Shown here piece after piece: positions 25,604-33,584 of a DNA stretch of 33,584 nt. Within the stretch, counting starts at the first letter, position 1; each line of letters begins with the position of its first letter. Origin of the DNA: Gammaproteobacteria bacterium. Its GTDB lineage: Bacteria; Pseudomonadota; Gammaproteobacteria; Ga0077536. The DNA lies in assembly GCA_009692265.1 (NCBI GenBank), contig SHZM01000037.1:1-33584 (forward strand), in the 5' to 3' direction. The notes beneath the pieces were generated by a model, which was given only the letters and a program-made list of their open reading frames with translations, was not told the origin of the DNA and searched no databases. The position numbers and the translations under genes were made by a program.

Positions 25604-26142
25604 TTACTGTTCGGCGAGTTTTTTCAGGTTACTAAGGCCCGCTTCGTACACCCCCGTGACGGCACGGACAGCAGCCTCGTCGCTTAACTCGGGGGAGGAT
25701 TATTGTTCGGAAATGCGCGGTAGAAACCGCCTTTCCATTCCACTCGGGATGAGTTATTACCGTTGTCGAAGACGCTAAGAAACGCTGAATAGGTATTGAC
25801 GGGAAGAACCGTGTTATCGGTTTCTGATATTTTGTATTTGTAGGACATCGCAGCTGCATCATAGGTTTGCAGTTGCTCGGTGATTTGTGAGCCATCGGCA
25901 GCACCAATACGTAAGATCCAGGTCGCCCCGACTGTAGTACCGCCGTCGCTTGTACAAGCAGCGACGCCTGGATGCCATTTCGAGATTGAACAGAAATCTG
26001 CAATCAGCGCCCAAACTTCCGCAGCCGGTGCGTTGATGGTTATGTCTTTGGTCACTTTCTGTCGCGACGGACCGTGCGCACTGACGCTTCCCGCCATGAG
26101 CACCAGCATGAGGACTGCAAGGAACGAAGATCGATTCAGCAT
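25604..26142 (-). pseudogene. MxaD-like SRPBCC protein with a C-terminal frameshift
   Basis: Secreted START/SRPBCC-fold protein. A signal peptide (NRSSFLAVLMLVLMAGSVSA) is followed by HGPSRQKVTKDITINAPAAE, WHPGVAAC and SRVEWKGGFYRAFPNNNPPP, resembling MxaD-type proteins linked to PQQ alcohol dehydrogenases. As read, the frame ends at 25684 after PPPS. Adding one C to the five-C run (25695-25691) restores ELSDEAAVRAVTGVY and KKLAEQ to a stop at 25604, which is the normal family C-terminus. AGGAAG lies 6 bases before ATG 26142. A homopolymer sequencing error is the simplest explanation; a truncated 152-residue protein is the alternative. Confidence 0.8.
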
Positions 26143-26267
26143 GATTTACTTCCTATTAAGAACAACGAAAATAACGTGGCGTCACAACGCCGAAGGCCGC
26201 ATGTTAATCTGGGCCGGTAGGCGCCAGCTAGGGCAGCCTTGAGGGGTCTCTACTAACTTTATCCACA

Positions 26268-26771
26268 ATGCAAACTCGAGTTATGCGAATTCTGCTCCTG
26301 CTTTTAGCCGTCGTGCCAATAGCGACGGCAGCGAATTCTGTCGGCGTCTGCAAGCTGCGGTTTGCGCAGCCGGAAGTCACTATGGAATACGTCGTGGAAA
26401 TAGCCCGCTCCGGTGCGGAGCGAGAACAAGGATTAATGGGACGTACTGCATTGGACCCCGGGCATGGGATGCTGTTTGATTTCGGTACCAATTCCCATGT
26501 CACGATGTGGATGAAAAACACGCTTTTGTCGCTCGATATGATCTTTATCGGCGCCAGCGGCGAAGTTGCCTCTATTCACCGTGGCACGATCCCCTTGTCC
26601 GAAAAGCTGGTTTCTAGCGAAGGGCGAATTCGTTACGTGCTCGAAGTCGCGGCGGGCGACTCGGCGCGGTTAAAAATCGGTGCCCGTTTAGACTTGGAGA
26701 GACTGTACGATTGTGTGAAGAACCTAGGGCTAATGAGCAGGGTCAGCGGAGAGTGGTGTTTGCCGCGTTAA
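26268..26771 (+). CDS. DUF192 family exported protein
   Basis: 167 residues with a signal peptide (MRILLLLLAVVPIATA; ATG 26283 may be the real start). The DUF192 core has VEIARSGAEREQGLMGRTAL, HGMLFDFGTNSHVTMWMKNTLLSLDMIFI and IRYVLEVAAGDSARLKIGARL, all typical. The function of the family is not established. The gene carries about 24 extra C-terminal residues beyond the domain, which run 42 bases into the 3' end of the convergent IalB-like gene. Upstream is a 125-base intergenic region divergent from the SRPBCC gene. Confidence 0.88.
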   Translation: MQTRVMRILLLLLAVVPIATAANSVGVCKLRFAQPEVTMEYVVEIARSGAEREQGLMGRTALDPGHGMLFDFGTNSHVTMWMKNTLLSLDMIFIGASGEVASIHRGTIPLSEKLVSSEGRIRYVLEVAAGDSARLKIGARLDLERLYDCVKNLGLMSRVSGEWCLPR

Positions 26772-27266
26772 CGCTTCCAATCCCTCGGCCAAGCCTTTTA
26801 GCGAAAGTGGCACTTCGATCGGTTGCCGTTGCGCGTCGTGAAAACGCACCGTCATCTGCTCGGCTTGTGCAAGCTTCGTGACGAATTCTTGTTTGAGTTT
26901 GAGTCCCGCGCGACATCCGTTAGGTTCGCAGCGTTCGACTGGAAAACGTAGTGGCTCGTTACTTTTAATTTCAATGCTGACTCCCGGTGGAAGGGAAATG
27001 CCCAACGGCAGACTCAGCAGCGCAATGGGTTCCTGCGAATTCGGGACGTAGCCGACTGCGACTTGCAACACACGCTGGCCACCTTCGCGCAAGACCAGGT
27101 TTTGGTAAATGAAGCAGCCGCCTTCAATCCCGCCTTTGGGGGCTTCGCACTTCGCAGTCCAACTGCCAAACGTTTGACTTTCCGCCCATAGTGGGCCGGC
27201 GGCGCTACTAAGTAGGAGACCGACAAACCACCAAGTGTTGGGACCATGGATGGGAAAGCGCGTCAC
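26730..27266 (-). CDS. Invasion-associated locus B (IalB)-like exported protein
   Basis: About 178 residues. From GTG 27266 the protein has a clean signal peptide (TWWFVGLLLSSAAGPLWA), then the IalB-type domain: FGSWTAKCEAPKGGIEGGCFI, a middle IALLSLPLGISLPPGVSIEI strand region and ERCEPNGCRAGLKL with a conserved cysteine pair. The frame is open back to 27365 inside the trmO gene, but that leader is not family-like. IalB-like proteins are widespread in proteobacteria, mostly of unknown role, and the name does not imply virulence. Follows trmO on the same strand; its 3' end overlaps the DUF192 gene. Confidence 0.83.
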   Translation of the reverse strand: MTRFPIHGPNTWWFVGLLLSSAAGPLWAESQTFGSWTAKCEAPKGGIEGGCFIYQNLVLREGGQRVLQVAVGYVPNSQEPIALLSLPLGISLPPGVSIEIKSNEPLRFPVERCEPNGCRAGLKLKQEFVTKLAQAEQMTVRFHDAQRQPIEVPLSLKGLAEGLEALTRQTPLSADPAH

Positions 27267-27325
27267 GCAATTATTACGTTGGAAGGGTGAGTTCACTCTA
27301 CCCGATGTATGGGTGACACTCCACC

Positions 27326-27805
27326 TCAAGGATTCCCCGGATTTAGCTGTTTTGCACGGACCCACGCAGGTACTCGAATGTCGCCGTAAGCATCGTAGAA
27401 ATCATAGGGTTTTATATCCAGCACTGGAGTGCCGTGATATGCGTCGAGCCGGCGAACCAGGAGACTGCATCCGGTGCGCGCAACTAAGTCGACGACGGCT
27501 AGGCCAATTGGGTTCGGGTGCCGTCGTCCGCGCATCGCCAGGACGCCGGTCAGAGGCAGTGTCGGATCACCTCGGGGATAGCCTTCGAGCGCAATTTCAC
27601 CTTCGACGCGGTCCATCAGAAACAACACCATAAGGTGGGAGTAGTCATCAATGCCACGCAGCGCCGATTCGTATTCCGGAAAGATCACGATGTCGCTGAG
27701 GAGCTGACTGCGAGACGAACTAATTTCTCGATCTGGTACTTGAGTTTCGACTCGACCTATCGGTATTACGGAAAATGAGCGTTGCTCTTGGCTTTGAGTT
27801 TCCAT
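27326..27805 (-). CDS. TrmO/TsaA-like tRNA (adenine-N6)-methyltransferase
   Basis: 159 residues from ATG 27805 (METQSQEQ), or 169 from ATG 27835. The UPF0066/TsaA domain is complete: VIPIGRVET near the start, IVIFPEYESALRGIDDYSHLMVLFLMD, then TGVLAMRGRRHPNPIGLAVVDLV and VLDIKPYDFYD with the S-adenosylmethionine-site residues. The E. coli relative methylates t6A37 of tRNA-Thr. Shorter than E. coli TrmO, lacking its C-terminal domain, so substrate may differ. Probably co-transcribed with the IalB-like gene. Confidence 0.85.
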   Translation of the reverse strand: METQSQEQRSFSVIPIGRVETQVPDREISSSRSQLLSDIVIFPEYESALRGIDDYSHLMVLFLMDRVEGEIALEGYPRGDPTLPLTGVLAMRGRRHPNPIGLAVVDLVARTGCSLLVRRLDAYHGTPVLDIKPYDFYDAYGDIRVPAWVRAKQLNPGNP

Positions 27806-27916
27806 AACGATCCAATTCGCTGGATGTACCATCATTTTCGCGTCAGCAGGCCAGCGCGACTTCTACTCGGCTCAACGACCTGCCGTCGTGAGAAGTCGCA
27901 ACGTTTCGTCCTCGCA

Positions 27917-28141
27917 TTATGCGACCAGCACTTGATCATCAAGACTGCGAGCGAAGAATTCCAGTGACTGCACGTTGTCTTGGTCCTCGAGTTCCGGATA
28001 CTGGGCCTTGAGTTCTGCTCGATCCGGGTAGAGTGCAGCGGCCTCCGGCACGCGCCTGACCGTCAATCGCATTCCCCGGATGCACGGCTGCTCGTTCATG
28101 ATCTTCGGATTCACTGAAATCCGGTCAAAGTTGGTGTTCAT
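27917..28141 (-). CDS. DUF433 (VapB-like antitoxin family) protein
   Basis: 74 residues from ATG 28141 (MNTNFDRISVNPKI); ATG/alternative start 28162 adds 7. The core DRISVNPKIMNEQPCIRGMRL, followed by a helix-turn region and YPELEDQD, is the DUF433 signature. Members usually precede a DUF5615 PIN-like toxin gene. Here the stop overlaps an ATG (TAATG at 27919-27915), but that frame has only 24 codons without recognisable PIN similarity, so the toxin is missing or replaced. The protein lies between lhr (divergent) and trmO. Confidence 0.75.
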   Translation of the reverse strand: MNTNFDRISVNPKIMNEQPCIRGMRLTVRRVPEAAALYPDRAELKAQYPELEDQDNVQSLEFFARSLDDQVLVA

Positions 28142-28378
28142 ATGTGTAGGGTTCCGTGTCAATCGATAAACCGAGTATAGAGGACGGTCAGCCCGGTCGG
28201 CACGATTGGTCAGCTCAAGACGGAATGCTCAAAAGTGTGCCAGTGCACCGCGATATTCCGACTCACTTTCGTGTCATCGACACTCACCAGCACACTGGCA
28301 GGTGTGGCAAGCCGCGACAGTTCTCCGCGACGTTCCCTACGGCTAGTCGACGCGAACTGGACGCGCTAGGCTGCCGCG

Positions 28379-31300
28379 ATGGGCGATTACCATTTTCATC
28401 CAACTGTTCGGGCGTGGTTTGACGCGAGCTTTATCGCCCCAACCCCCTGCCAAACACGAGCGTGGGCCGCGTTCGGTGAGGGTGCACATACTCTAGTCGC
28501 CGCCCCAACCGGTTCCGGTAAGACGCTTGCGGCGTTCATGACAGCCATTGATCAACTCGTCGTGAGCGGAGTTTATGGTGAATTACCGGCGGGCGTGCAT
28601 ACGGTCTATATCTCTCCCTTAAAGGCGTTGGGAAACGATATTCAGCGCAATCTGGCTGGGCCTTTGGAGGGTATTCATCAACGGCTGTTCGACGCGGGTT
28701 ACGGAAATTTGGAGATCCGCACGGCGGTTCGTACCGGGGACACCCCGCAAGCCGCCCGAACTTTAATGCGCCGACATCCCCCGCATATCCTGGTCACCAC
28801 CCCGGAATCCTTTTACATCCTGCTTACCACTGACAGTGGGCGGGAAATGTTGCGCTCCACCCGGCGCGTAATTGTCGATGAAATTCACGCGATCGCGGGC
28901 ACCAAGCGCGGAGCCCATTTAAGCCTTTCTCTGGAGCGGTTGGCCGCGCTCACGGAGGTGCCGCCGCTGCGCATTGGATTGTCCGCGACTCAGCGCCCGC
29001 TTGATGAGATCGCACGTTATCTGGTCGGAGCAGGTGGTCTTAGCCGCAGCGAGATCTACTCTATCGTGGACGAAGGGCATACGCGTGATCGCGATTTGGC
29101 GATCGAGCTGCCACCAGCACCGCTGGAAGCGGTGCTCTCAACGGAATCGTCGCGTGATATTTACGATCGCATTGCCGAGTTGATATCAAACCATCGCACG
29201 ACGTTGGTTTTCGTCAACACGCGTCGTATGGCGGAACGGATCGCTAAAGCGCTCAGCGATCGCTTGGGCGCGGATGCGATCACCTCGCATCACGGCAGTA
29301 TGGCGCGCGAGTTACGCTTACAGGCAGAGCAGCGCCTTAAGGCGGGAGAATTAAAAGCCTTAGTGGCGACTGCGTCGTTGGAACTCGGAATCGACATCGG
29401 GGAAGTAGATCTGGTCTGCCAGATCGGATCTACTCGCACGCTCGCAAACCTCCTACAACGGGTTGGACGTTCCGGGCATCGAATCGGCGCGATTGCCAAA
29501 GGGCGCCTGTTTCCGCAGACGCGCGATGAGTTAATCGAATGTGCTGCGTTAATCGACATGACGCGGCGAGGAGAGCTAGATCGCATAGAGATTGCCGGTC
29601 CTGCACTTGATGTGCTCGCACAGCAACTCGTCGCGGAAACCGCCAGCCGCGCTACGGCATCGCTCGACGAACTCTTCGTGCTGTGTCGTGGTGCGTATCC
29701 TTATCGCGATCTAAGCCGTGAGAGCTTCGATAAAGTGCTCGCGATGTTGGCGGACGGCTACAGTTTTGCGCGTGGCCGACGCGGCGCTTACGTGCATCTG
29801 GACCGCATCAATCAAACTGTGAATACGCGCCCGGGCGCGCGCCTGGTCGCGGTGATGTGTGGCGGTGCCATTCCAGACACGGCCGATTACGATGTCATCG
29901 TTGAACCCTCCGGCCAGAAAGTAGGGACGGTTAACGAGGATTTCGCGATTGAAAGCCTGCCGGGGAATATATTCCAGCTTGGTAATAGCGCGTGGCGTGT
30001 ACTCAAGGTGGATACCGGTGCGGTGCGTGTCGCAGACGCGGCAGGGCAGCCACCGAACATGCCGTTTTGGCTTGGTGAAGCGCCTGCTCGCAGCGTTGAG
30101 CTCTCCGCCGCCGTTGCGCGGTTACGTGACGAGTTTGCGGTAAGAGCCGACGCGACACCGGTGGCGGGACATCAAGCGGCACTCCGCGGTTGGTTAACCG
30201 AAACGCTCGGTGTCGATAGCGTCGCTGCGGATCAGATATACGACTACTTACTAAGTGGTTATCGGGCACTAGGTGCAATGCCGACACAGAAGACCGTTAT
30301 TTTCGAACGCTTTTTCGATGAGTCCGGTGGAATGCAGCTGGTGATCCATTCGCCGTTCGGTTCACGGATCAATCGCGCCTGGGGTCTGGCCTTACGTAAA
30401 CGCTTTTGCCGACAGTTTAATTTTGAACTACAGGCTGCGGCGGTCGAAGATGCGATCGTGATTTCGCTCGGTGCGGTGCACAGTTTCCCATTGGAAGACG
30501 TTGCGCATTATCTCAAGGCGCATTCAGTTAAAGGAATCCTGATTCAAGCAGTGCTCGACGCCCCGCTGTTTAACACGCGCTGGCGCTGGGTGGCTTCTTG
30601 TGCGTTGGCCTTACAGCGCTTTAGCGCGGGCCGGAAAACCGCGCCGCGTCTGATGCGCATGCAGGCAGAGGACTTAGTCTCAGTGGTTTTCCCGGACCAA
30701 CTGGCGTGCGCGGAGAATCTACGTGGCACCCGGGAAGTGCCGGATCATCCGTTGGTGGCACAGACGATTCATGATTGCTTACACGAAGCGATGGACATTA
30801 CTGGACTGCAGGCGCTCTTGACGGCGATCGAGCACAACGAGGTGATCGTCGTGGCTCGCGACGTCTCTGAACCATCCCTGTTTGCGCAAGCGGTGCTCAA
30901 TGCCAATCCCTATGCTTTTTTAGACGACGCACCGCTCGAAGAAAGACGTACCCAGGCCGTTCAAAGTCGCCGCTGGATCGATCCCACGACCGCGAGCGCC
31001 TTCGGTGCGCTGGATCTGAGCGCCATCCAGCGCGTTATCACCGAAGTGTGGCCAAGTCCTCGCAACGCCGATGAGTTGCATGACGCATTGTCGTTGTTGC
31101 GCGTCGTTCGGGCTTGCGAACTGGATTTTTCCCAAGGTGGGGAACCCGGCCTCAACGTCGGCGTGTTGGCGACCTTGTTCAACGCAAATTTGGCGCTTAC
31201 CCGCGTACTCGAAGTAGCCTTGAAGCCCGACGACCCTGCGGCGTGGATAGCGGCGGAAAATTACTCACAGACCCGCCTCATTTGGCCAGGGTTACGAATT

Positions 31301-32734
31301 ATTCGGGGAACTGTTCCTGCTGGATTTGAAACTAGCTCATCGCGAGAGGAGGAAATACTCGCCCTAGTCCGCGGATGGCTGGAAGTCTGTGGACCAATTA
31401 CCGCCTTCAAGCTGGCCGCGACGCTTACGCTCGATCTACGCGAAATTGAGCACGCGTTTCTCACCCTTGAGACGAAAGGCATTGTGTTGCGTGGACGATT
31501 CACACCGGAGTGCGGTGAACTTGAGTGGTGTGATCGTCGATTACTGGCGCGTATTCATCGGTACACGTTGAATCGACTACGCGCCGAAATAGAACCGGTC
31601 TCGGCTGCCGCTTTTTGGCGGTTCCTCTGCGAGTGGCAGTATGTCGCTCCGAGGTGTCAGGTTGAAGGTAACCGCGGCGCGCAGAAAGTTCTCGAGTTGT
31701 TGACGGGATTTGAAGCTTCGGCTATTGCCTGGGAGGACGAGTTACTGCCAGCGCGGATCACGGAATATAGTCCGCTGTTACTCGATCAGTTAACGAGCAA
31801 TGGCCGCTTCAATTGGTTACGTCTGAGTCCGCGCGCCGGGGACGGGATTGGCAACGGTGCAGTGCGCTTAATGCCCATGACCCTCGTGCCTCGAACAGAG
31901 TCGCGCCTGTGGCGACACTTCGCGGCCGGTCCAAAAGATTTAGAGCAAGCGCTCTCGGCGAACGCGCAACGTGTTGCTGCCTTTCTATCGATGCATGGCG
32001 CCGCGTTTTTTGACGACATCTTAGAAGGCACGGACTTATTGAAAGTACAGTGCGAAGATGCACTGTCAGAACTAGTTGCCAACGGTGCGATCACCTCGGA
32101 TAGCTACGTCGGGTTGCGGGTGCTGCTAACTTCGAGTGCAAAACGTCGCGTGAGTGCCAAGCGCAAACGCGGGTACCTCGGGTTTGAGGATGCAAGCCGC
32201 TGGTATCAACTCGGTCCGGCACGTGATCCCCGCTTTGAACAAACCGCGGCGGTCGACGCCGCCGAAAACATTGCCCGCACCTTGCTTCGACGTTATGCAA
32301 TTGTGTTCAAGCGACTGCTCGAGCGGGAATCAACCCTGCCACCCTGGCGAGAGCTATTAAGTGCATTGCGACGCTTGGAGACTCGGGGCGAAGTCCGCGG
32401 CGGACGCTTCGTGGTCGGTTTCTCGGGCGAACAGTTTGCGCTGCCGGAAGCGATCGAGTCCGTGAGGCGTCACCGCGAATCTCAGCCGCAGCGTCAACTT
32501 GCAATCATCAGCGCGACTGACCCCCTGAATCTAATCGGGATCATCACACCGGGGGTACGTATCCCGGCTGTGCATGGAACGCGCATCGCTATCGCCGACG
32601 GTGAGGCGGTTGCCGTACGCTTGGGATCGGAAATCCGGTTTTTAAAATCGCTGAGTTCCGAGGCGGAAATCCGGGTGCGAACAGCGTTTCTAGGTTCGCC
32701 GTCGAAAGTTCCGAGTCGCCGGCGCGCGCACTAA
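28379..32734 (+). CDS. lhr: Lhr-family superfamily 2 ATP-dependent helicase, full length
   Basis: 1451 residues, close to the roughly 1540 of E. coli Lhr, so it is the long form. Helicase core: Q-like PCQTRAWAAF, Walker A APTGSGKT (about residues 40-47), motif Ia SPLKALGND, DEIH box IVDEIHAIAGTKRGAH, motif III LSATQRP, then LVFVNTRRMAERIA, ATASLELGIDIGEVD and QRVGRSGHR (motif VI). A winged-helix and Lhr-specific region follows (to about 860). The remaining C-terminal part resembles the Lhr-C extension. Lhr acts as a 3'-5' translocase and is implicated in DNA repair. The start ATG 28379 lacks a strong ribosome site. Intact, standing alone. Confidence 0.95.
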   Translation: MGDYHFHPTVRAWFDASFIAPTPCQTRAWAAFGEGAHTLVAAPTGSGKTLAAFMTAIDQLVVSGVYGELPAGVHTVYISPLKALGNDIQRNLAGPLEGIHQRLFDAGYGNLEIRTAVRTGDTPQAARTLMRRHPPHILVTTPESFYILLTTDSGREMLRSTRRVIVDEIHAIAGTKRGAHLSLSLERLAALTEVPPLRIGLSATQRPLDEIARYLVGAGGLSRSEIYSIVDEGHTRDRDLAIELPPAPLEAVLSTESSRDIYDRIAELISNHRTTLVFVNTRRMAERIAKALSDRLGADAITSHHGSMARELRLQAEQRLKAGELKALVATASLELGIDIGEVDLVCQIGSTRTLANLLQRVGRSGHRIGAIAKGRLFPQTRDELIECAALIDMTRRGELDRIEIAGPALDVLAQQLVAETASRATASLDELFVLCRGAYPYRDLSRESFDKVLAMLADGYSFARGRRGAYVHLDRINQTVNTRPGARLVAVMCGGAIPDTADYDVIVEPSGQKVGTVNEDFAIESLPGNIFQLGNSAWRVLKVDTGAVRVADAAGQPPNMPFWLGEAPARSVELSAAVARLRDEFAVRADATPVAGHQAALRGWLTETLGVDSVAADQIYDYLLSGYRALGAMPTQKTVIFERFFDESGGMQLVIHSPFGSRINRAWGLALRKRFCRQFNFELQAAAVEDAIVISLGAVHSFPLEDVAHYLKAHSVKGILIQAVLDAPLFNTRWRWVASCALALQRFSAGRKTAPRLMRMQAEDLVSVVFPDQLACAENLRGTREVPDHPLVAQTIHDCLHEAMDITGLQALLTAIEHNEVIVVARDVSEPSLFAQAVLNANPYAFLDDAPLEERRTQAVQSRRWIDPTTASAFGALDLSAIQRVITEVWPSPRNADELHDALSLLRVVRACELDFSQGGEPGLNVGVLATLFNANLALTRVLEVALKPDDPAAWIAAENYSQTRLIWPGLRIIRGTVPAGFETSSSREEEILALVRGWLEVCGPITAFKLAATLTLDLREIEHAFLTLETKGIVLRGRFTPECGELEWCDRRLLARIHRYTLNRLRAEIEPVSAAAFWRFLCEWQYVAPRCQVEGNRGAQKVLELLTGFEASAIAWEDELLPARITEYSPLLLDQLTSNGRFNWLRLSPRAGDGIGNGAVRLMPMTLVPRTESRLWRHFAAGPKDLEQALSANAQRVAAFLSMHGAAFFDDILEGTDLLKVQCEDALSELVANGAITSDSYVGLRVLLTSSAKRRVSAKRKRGYLGFEDASRWYQLGPARDPRFEQTAAVDAAENIARTLLRRYAIVFKRLLERESTLPPWRELLSALRRLETRGEVRGGRFVVGFSGEQFALPEAIESVRRHRESQPQRQLAIISATDPLNLIGIITPGVRIPAVHGTRIAIADGEAVAVRLGSEIRFLKSLSSEAEIRVRTAFLGSPSKVPSRRRAH

Positions 32735-33001
32735 CTTGGTGGCGCAGTCGAGCTCAAGCGGACGGATCACCCCGCCGACTGAGTGCACGGCTACCGACGA
32801 AGTAGGGAAATCAAGCTGGAGAAATCGGTCGTAACGACGTGATCAGCACTTAGTCCTAAACCAGTACTAAGGTAGTTAGATTCGTAATAACAATCGATTA
32901 GAAACAAAACATAAGAATATTTAACCTCTCGATTGTATGCGCGGAAAATCATTGGTGACCTAGGCATAACTGAAATTTCGAGGCTTCGATAGCCTTTCAC
33001 G
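32735..33001. other. Convergent intergenic region, partly AT-rich
   Basis: 267 bases between lhr (+) and the FHA gene (-). From about 32870 to 32940 the sequence is clearly richer in A+T than its surroundings. It holds an 8-base inverted repeat ACAATCGA/TCGATTGT (32890-32897 and 32929-32936) and a short hairpin AGGCT-TCGAT-AGCCT (32981-32995) followed by a few T, which may be a weak terminator for lhr. An 82-codon minus-strand frame crosses it, but it lacks family features and its composition is unlike the neighbours. No gene is called. Confidence 0.5.
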
Positions 33002-33584
33002 TTATTTCTCAGTGACGTCCTGATCGGGGCGATCGACAAGCGATTGTGGGTCTACATAACTCCCCATGCTTGAGAGATCCCGCACCCGGACTCTACGCTC
33101 CGAGAGCGCGGTAACTTCCAGGTGCCGGCGAGACACGGATAACACCGCAGGCTTGACGACGAGTTGGCAACTGGGGTCGCGACCAACGCTGCAGGTGCCC
33201 GCTTCGACACGATAAGTCTGTCCGTCGGGAAGGGCGAAGTTCCAACAGCGCTCGAACCAGAGTTGTAATGGGTAATCCGCCATCGAGATATTGAGTCGAC
33301 TACCTGGCTTGATGTCGAGTTCAACAGCCCGCGCCGACGGAAGTCGCACTTGTCGAAAACCATAGTTAACGGTGAGAGGCCGTTCGCCGGTCGCGTTCAG
33401 TTCGACGGCAAGCTGAGTCGCGTTGGGATGAAATTTCGAGCTAGGCTGCAATGTTGAATGCGCAAGCACTTCTCGCGCTTTAAGGTATTCCAAGTAATGC
33501 CCAAGCGCTGCGCGCGCATACGGGGCGGATTTCGGTAAAGCTTCGATTAAGGCGTTGAATAGCGACCTCCAGCCGTAATCATTA
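33002..33584 (-). CDS. FHA-domain protein, N-terminus beyond the window
   Basis: 193 codons visible plus stop; the frame is open to the right edge (NDYGWRSLFNALIEALPKSA), so the start is missing. The C-terminal forkhead-associated domain reads CSVGRDPSCQLVV, then SVSRRHLEV and VRDLSSMGSYVDP. The GR and SRRH residues expected for phosphothreonine binding are present, but the usual NG of the last motif is MG. The middle part contains PGSRLNISMADYPLQLWFERCW of unknown type. FHA proteins read Ser/Thr phosphorylation and often neighbour kinases, phosphatases or type VI secretion genes, which would lie outside this window. Confidence 0.8.
   Translation of the reverse strand, partial: NDYGWRSLFNALIEALPKSAPYARAALGHYLEYLKAREVLAHSTLQPSSKFHPNATQLAVELNATGERPLTVNYGFRQVRLPSARAVELDIKPGSRLNISMADYPLQLWFERCWNFALPDGQTYRVEAGTCSVGRDPSCQLVVKPAVLSVSRRHLEVTALSERRVRVRDLSSMGSYVDPQSLVDRPDQDVTEK

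Noticed and set aside
28156-28422. 88-codon plus-strand frame upstream of lhr
   Set aside because: Overlaps the true lhr start, composition unlike a protein of the neighbourhood and no domain recognised; short hairpins such as GTGTC-ATC-GACAC at 28271-28283 are minor.
32791-33039. 82-codon minus-strand open frame after lhr
   Set aside because: Crosses an AT-rich intergenic stretch, overlaps the FHA gene end, has no clear ribosome site and no family features.
1-33584. CRISPR arrays, tRNA or rRNA genes, prophage genes
   Set aside because: No regularly spaced repeat series, no cloverleaf or rRNA-like stretches and no phage structural genes were noticed on reading both strands.
1-33584. Complete reassignment of TAG to an amino acid
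   Set aside because: TAG is used as the normal terminator of many intact genes here, and two of the three TAG-broken genes also have frameshifts.

Overview
The window looks like a piece of a gammaproteobacterial chromosome with fairly high G+C. This rests on the AceK/Icd pair, the FeoA/FeoB and Lhr types, and the ETF/ETF-QO and ferredoxin sets; no rRNA or tRNA is visible to place it further. It is dense and mostly metabolic, but contains an unusual concentration of broken reading frames.

Region by region. 1-273: left edge with the possible start of a minus-strand gene and a pair of 22-bp direct repeats that look like an insertion-sequence end. 274-5497 (+): electron transfer module of etfB, etfA, ETF:ubiquinone oxidoreductase, then ferredoxin, ferredoxin reductase and a second ferredoxin. 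5630-9247 (+): maleylacetoacetate isomerase-like GST, class I fumarase and both subunits of a 3-oxoacid CoA-transferase, a set that would consume the fumarate and acetoacetate made by tyrosine breakdown. 9262-9930 (-): PAPS reductase with an in-frame amber codon. 10032-16443 (-): seven collinear genes, two feoA-like, feoB, DAHP synthase and a three-gene FecCD/BtuCD-type importer, behind a candidate Fur box. 16540-19613 (-): icd-aceK, the control point of the glyoxylate bypass.

19870-23492 (+): two coupled signalling genes, a receiver-PAS-histidine kinase and a receiver-PAS-GGDEF-EAL protein. Each is broken once by TAG and once by a frameshift, so both are best called pseudogenes (or error-containing sequence). 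23641-26142: NAD-dependent epimerase, then a convergent two-gene unit for secreted proteins (MxaD-like SRPBCC protein, itself frameshifted at its C-terminus, and a YVTN beta-propeller). The convergent gap holds a ~160-bp inverted-repeat element with perfect 20-bp arms. 26268-28141: DUF192 protein, IalB-like protein, TrmO-like methyltransferase and a DUF433 antitoxin-like protein. 28379-32734 (+): complete Lhr-type helicase. 33002 to the right edge (-): an FHA-domain protein cut by the window.

The most notable observations are three internal stops that are all TAG (each one transition from CAG), three indels in adjacent or nearby genes, the inverted-repeat element at 24468-24627, and DAHP synthase embedded in an apparently Fur-controlled iron operon. 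No CRISPR array, phage cluster or clearly new multi-gene defence system was seen.
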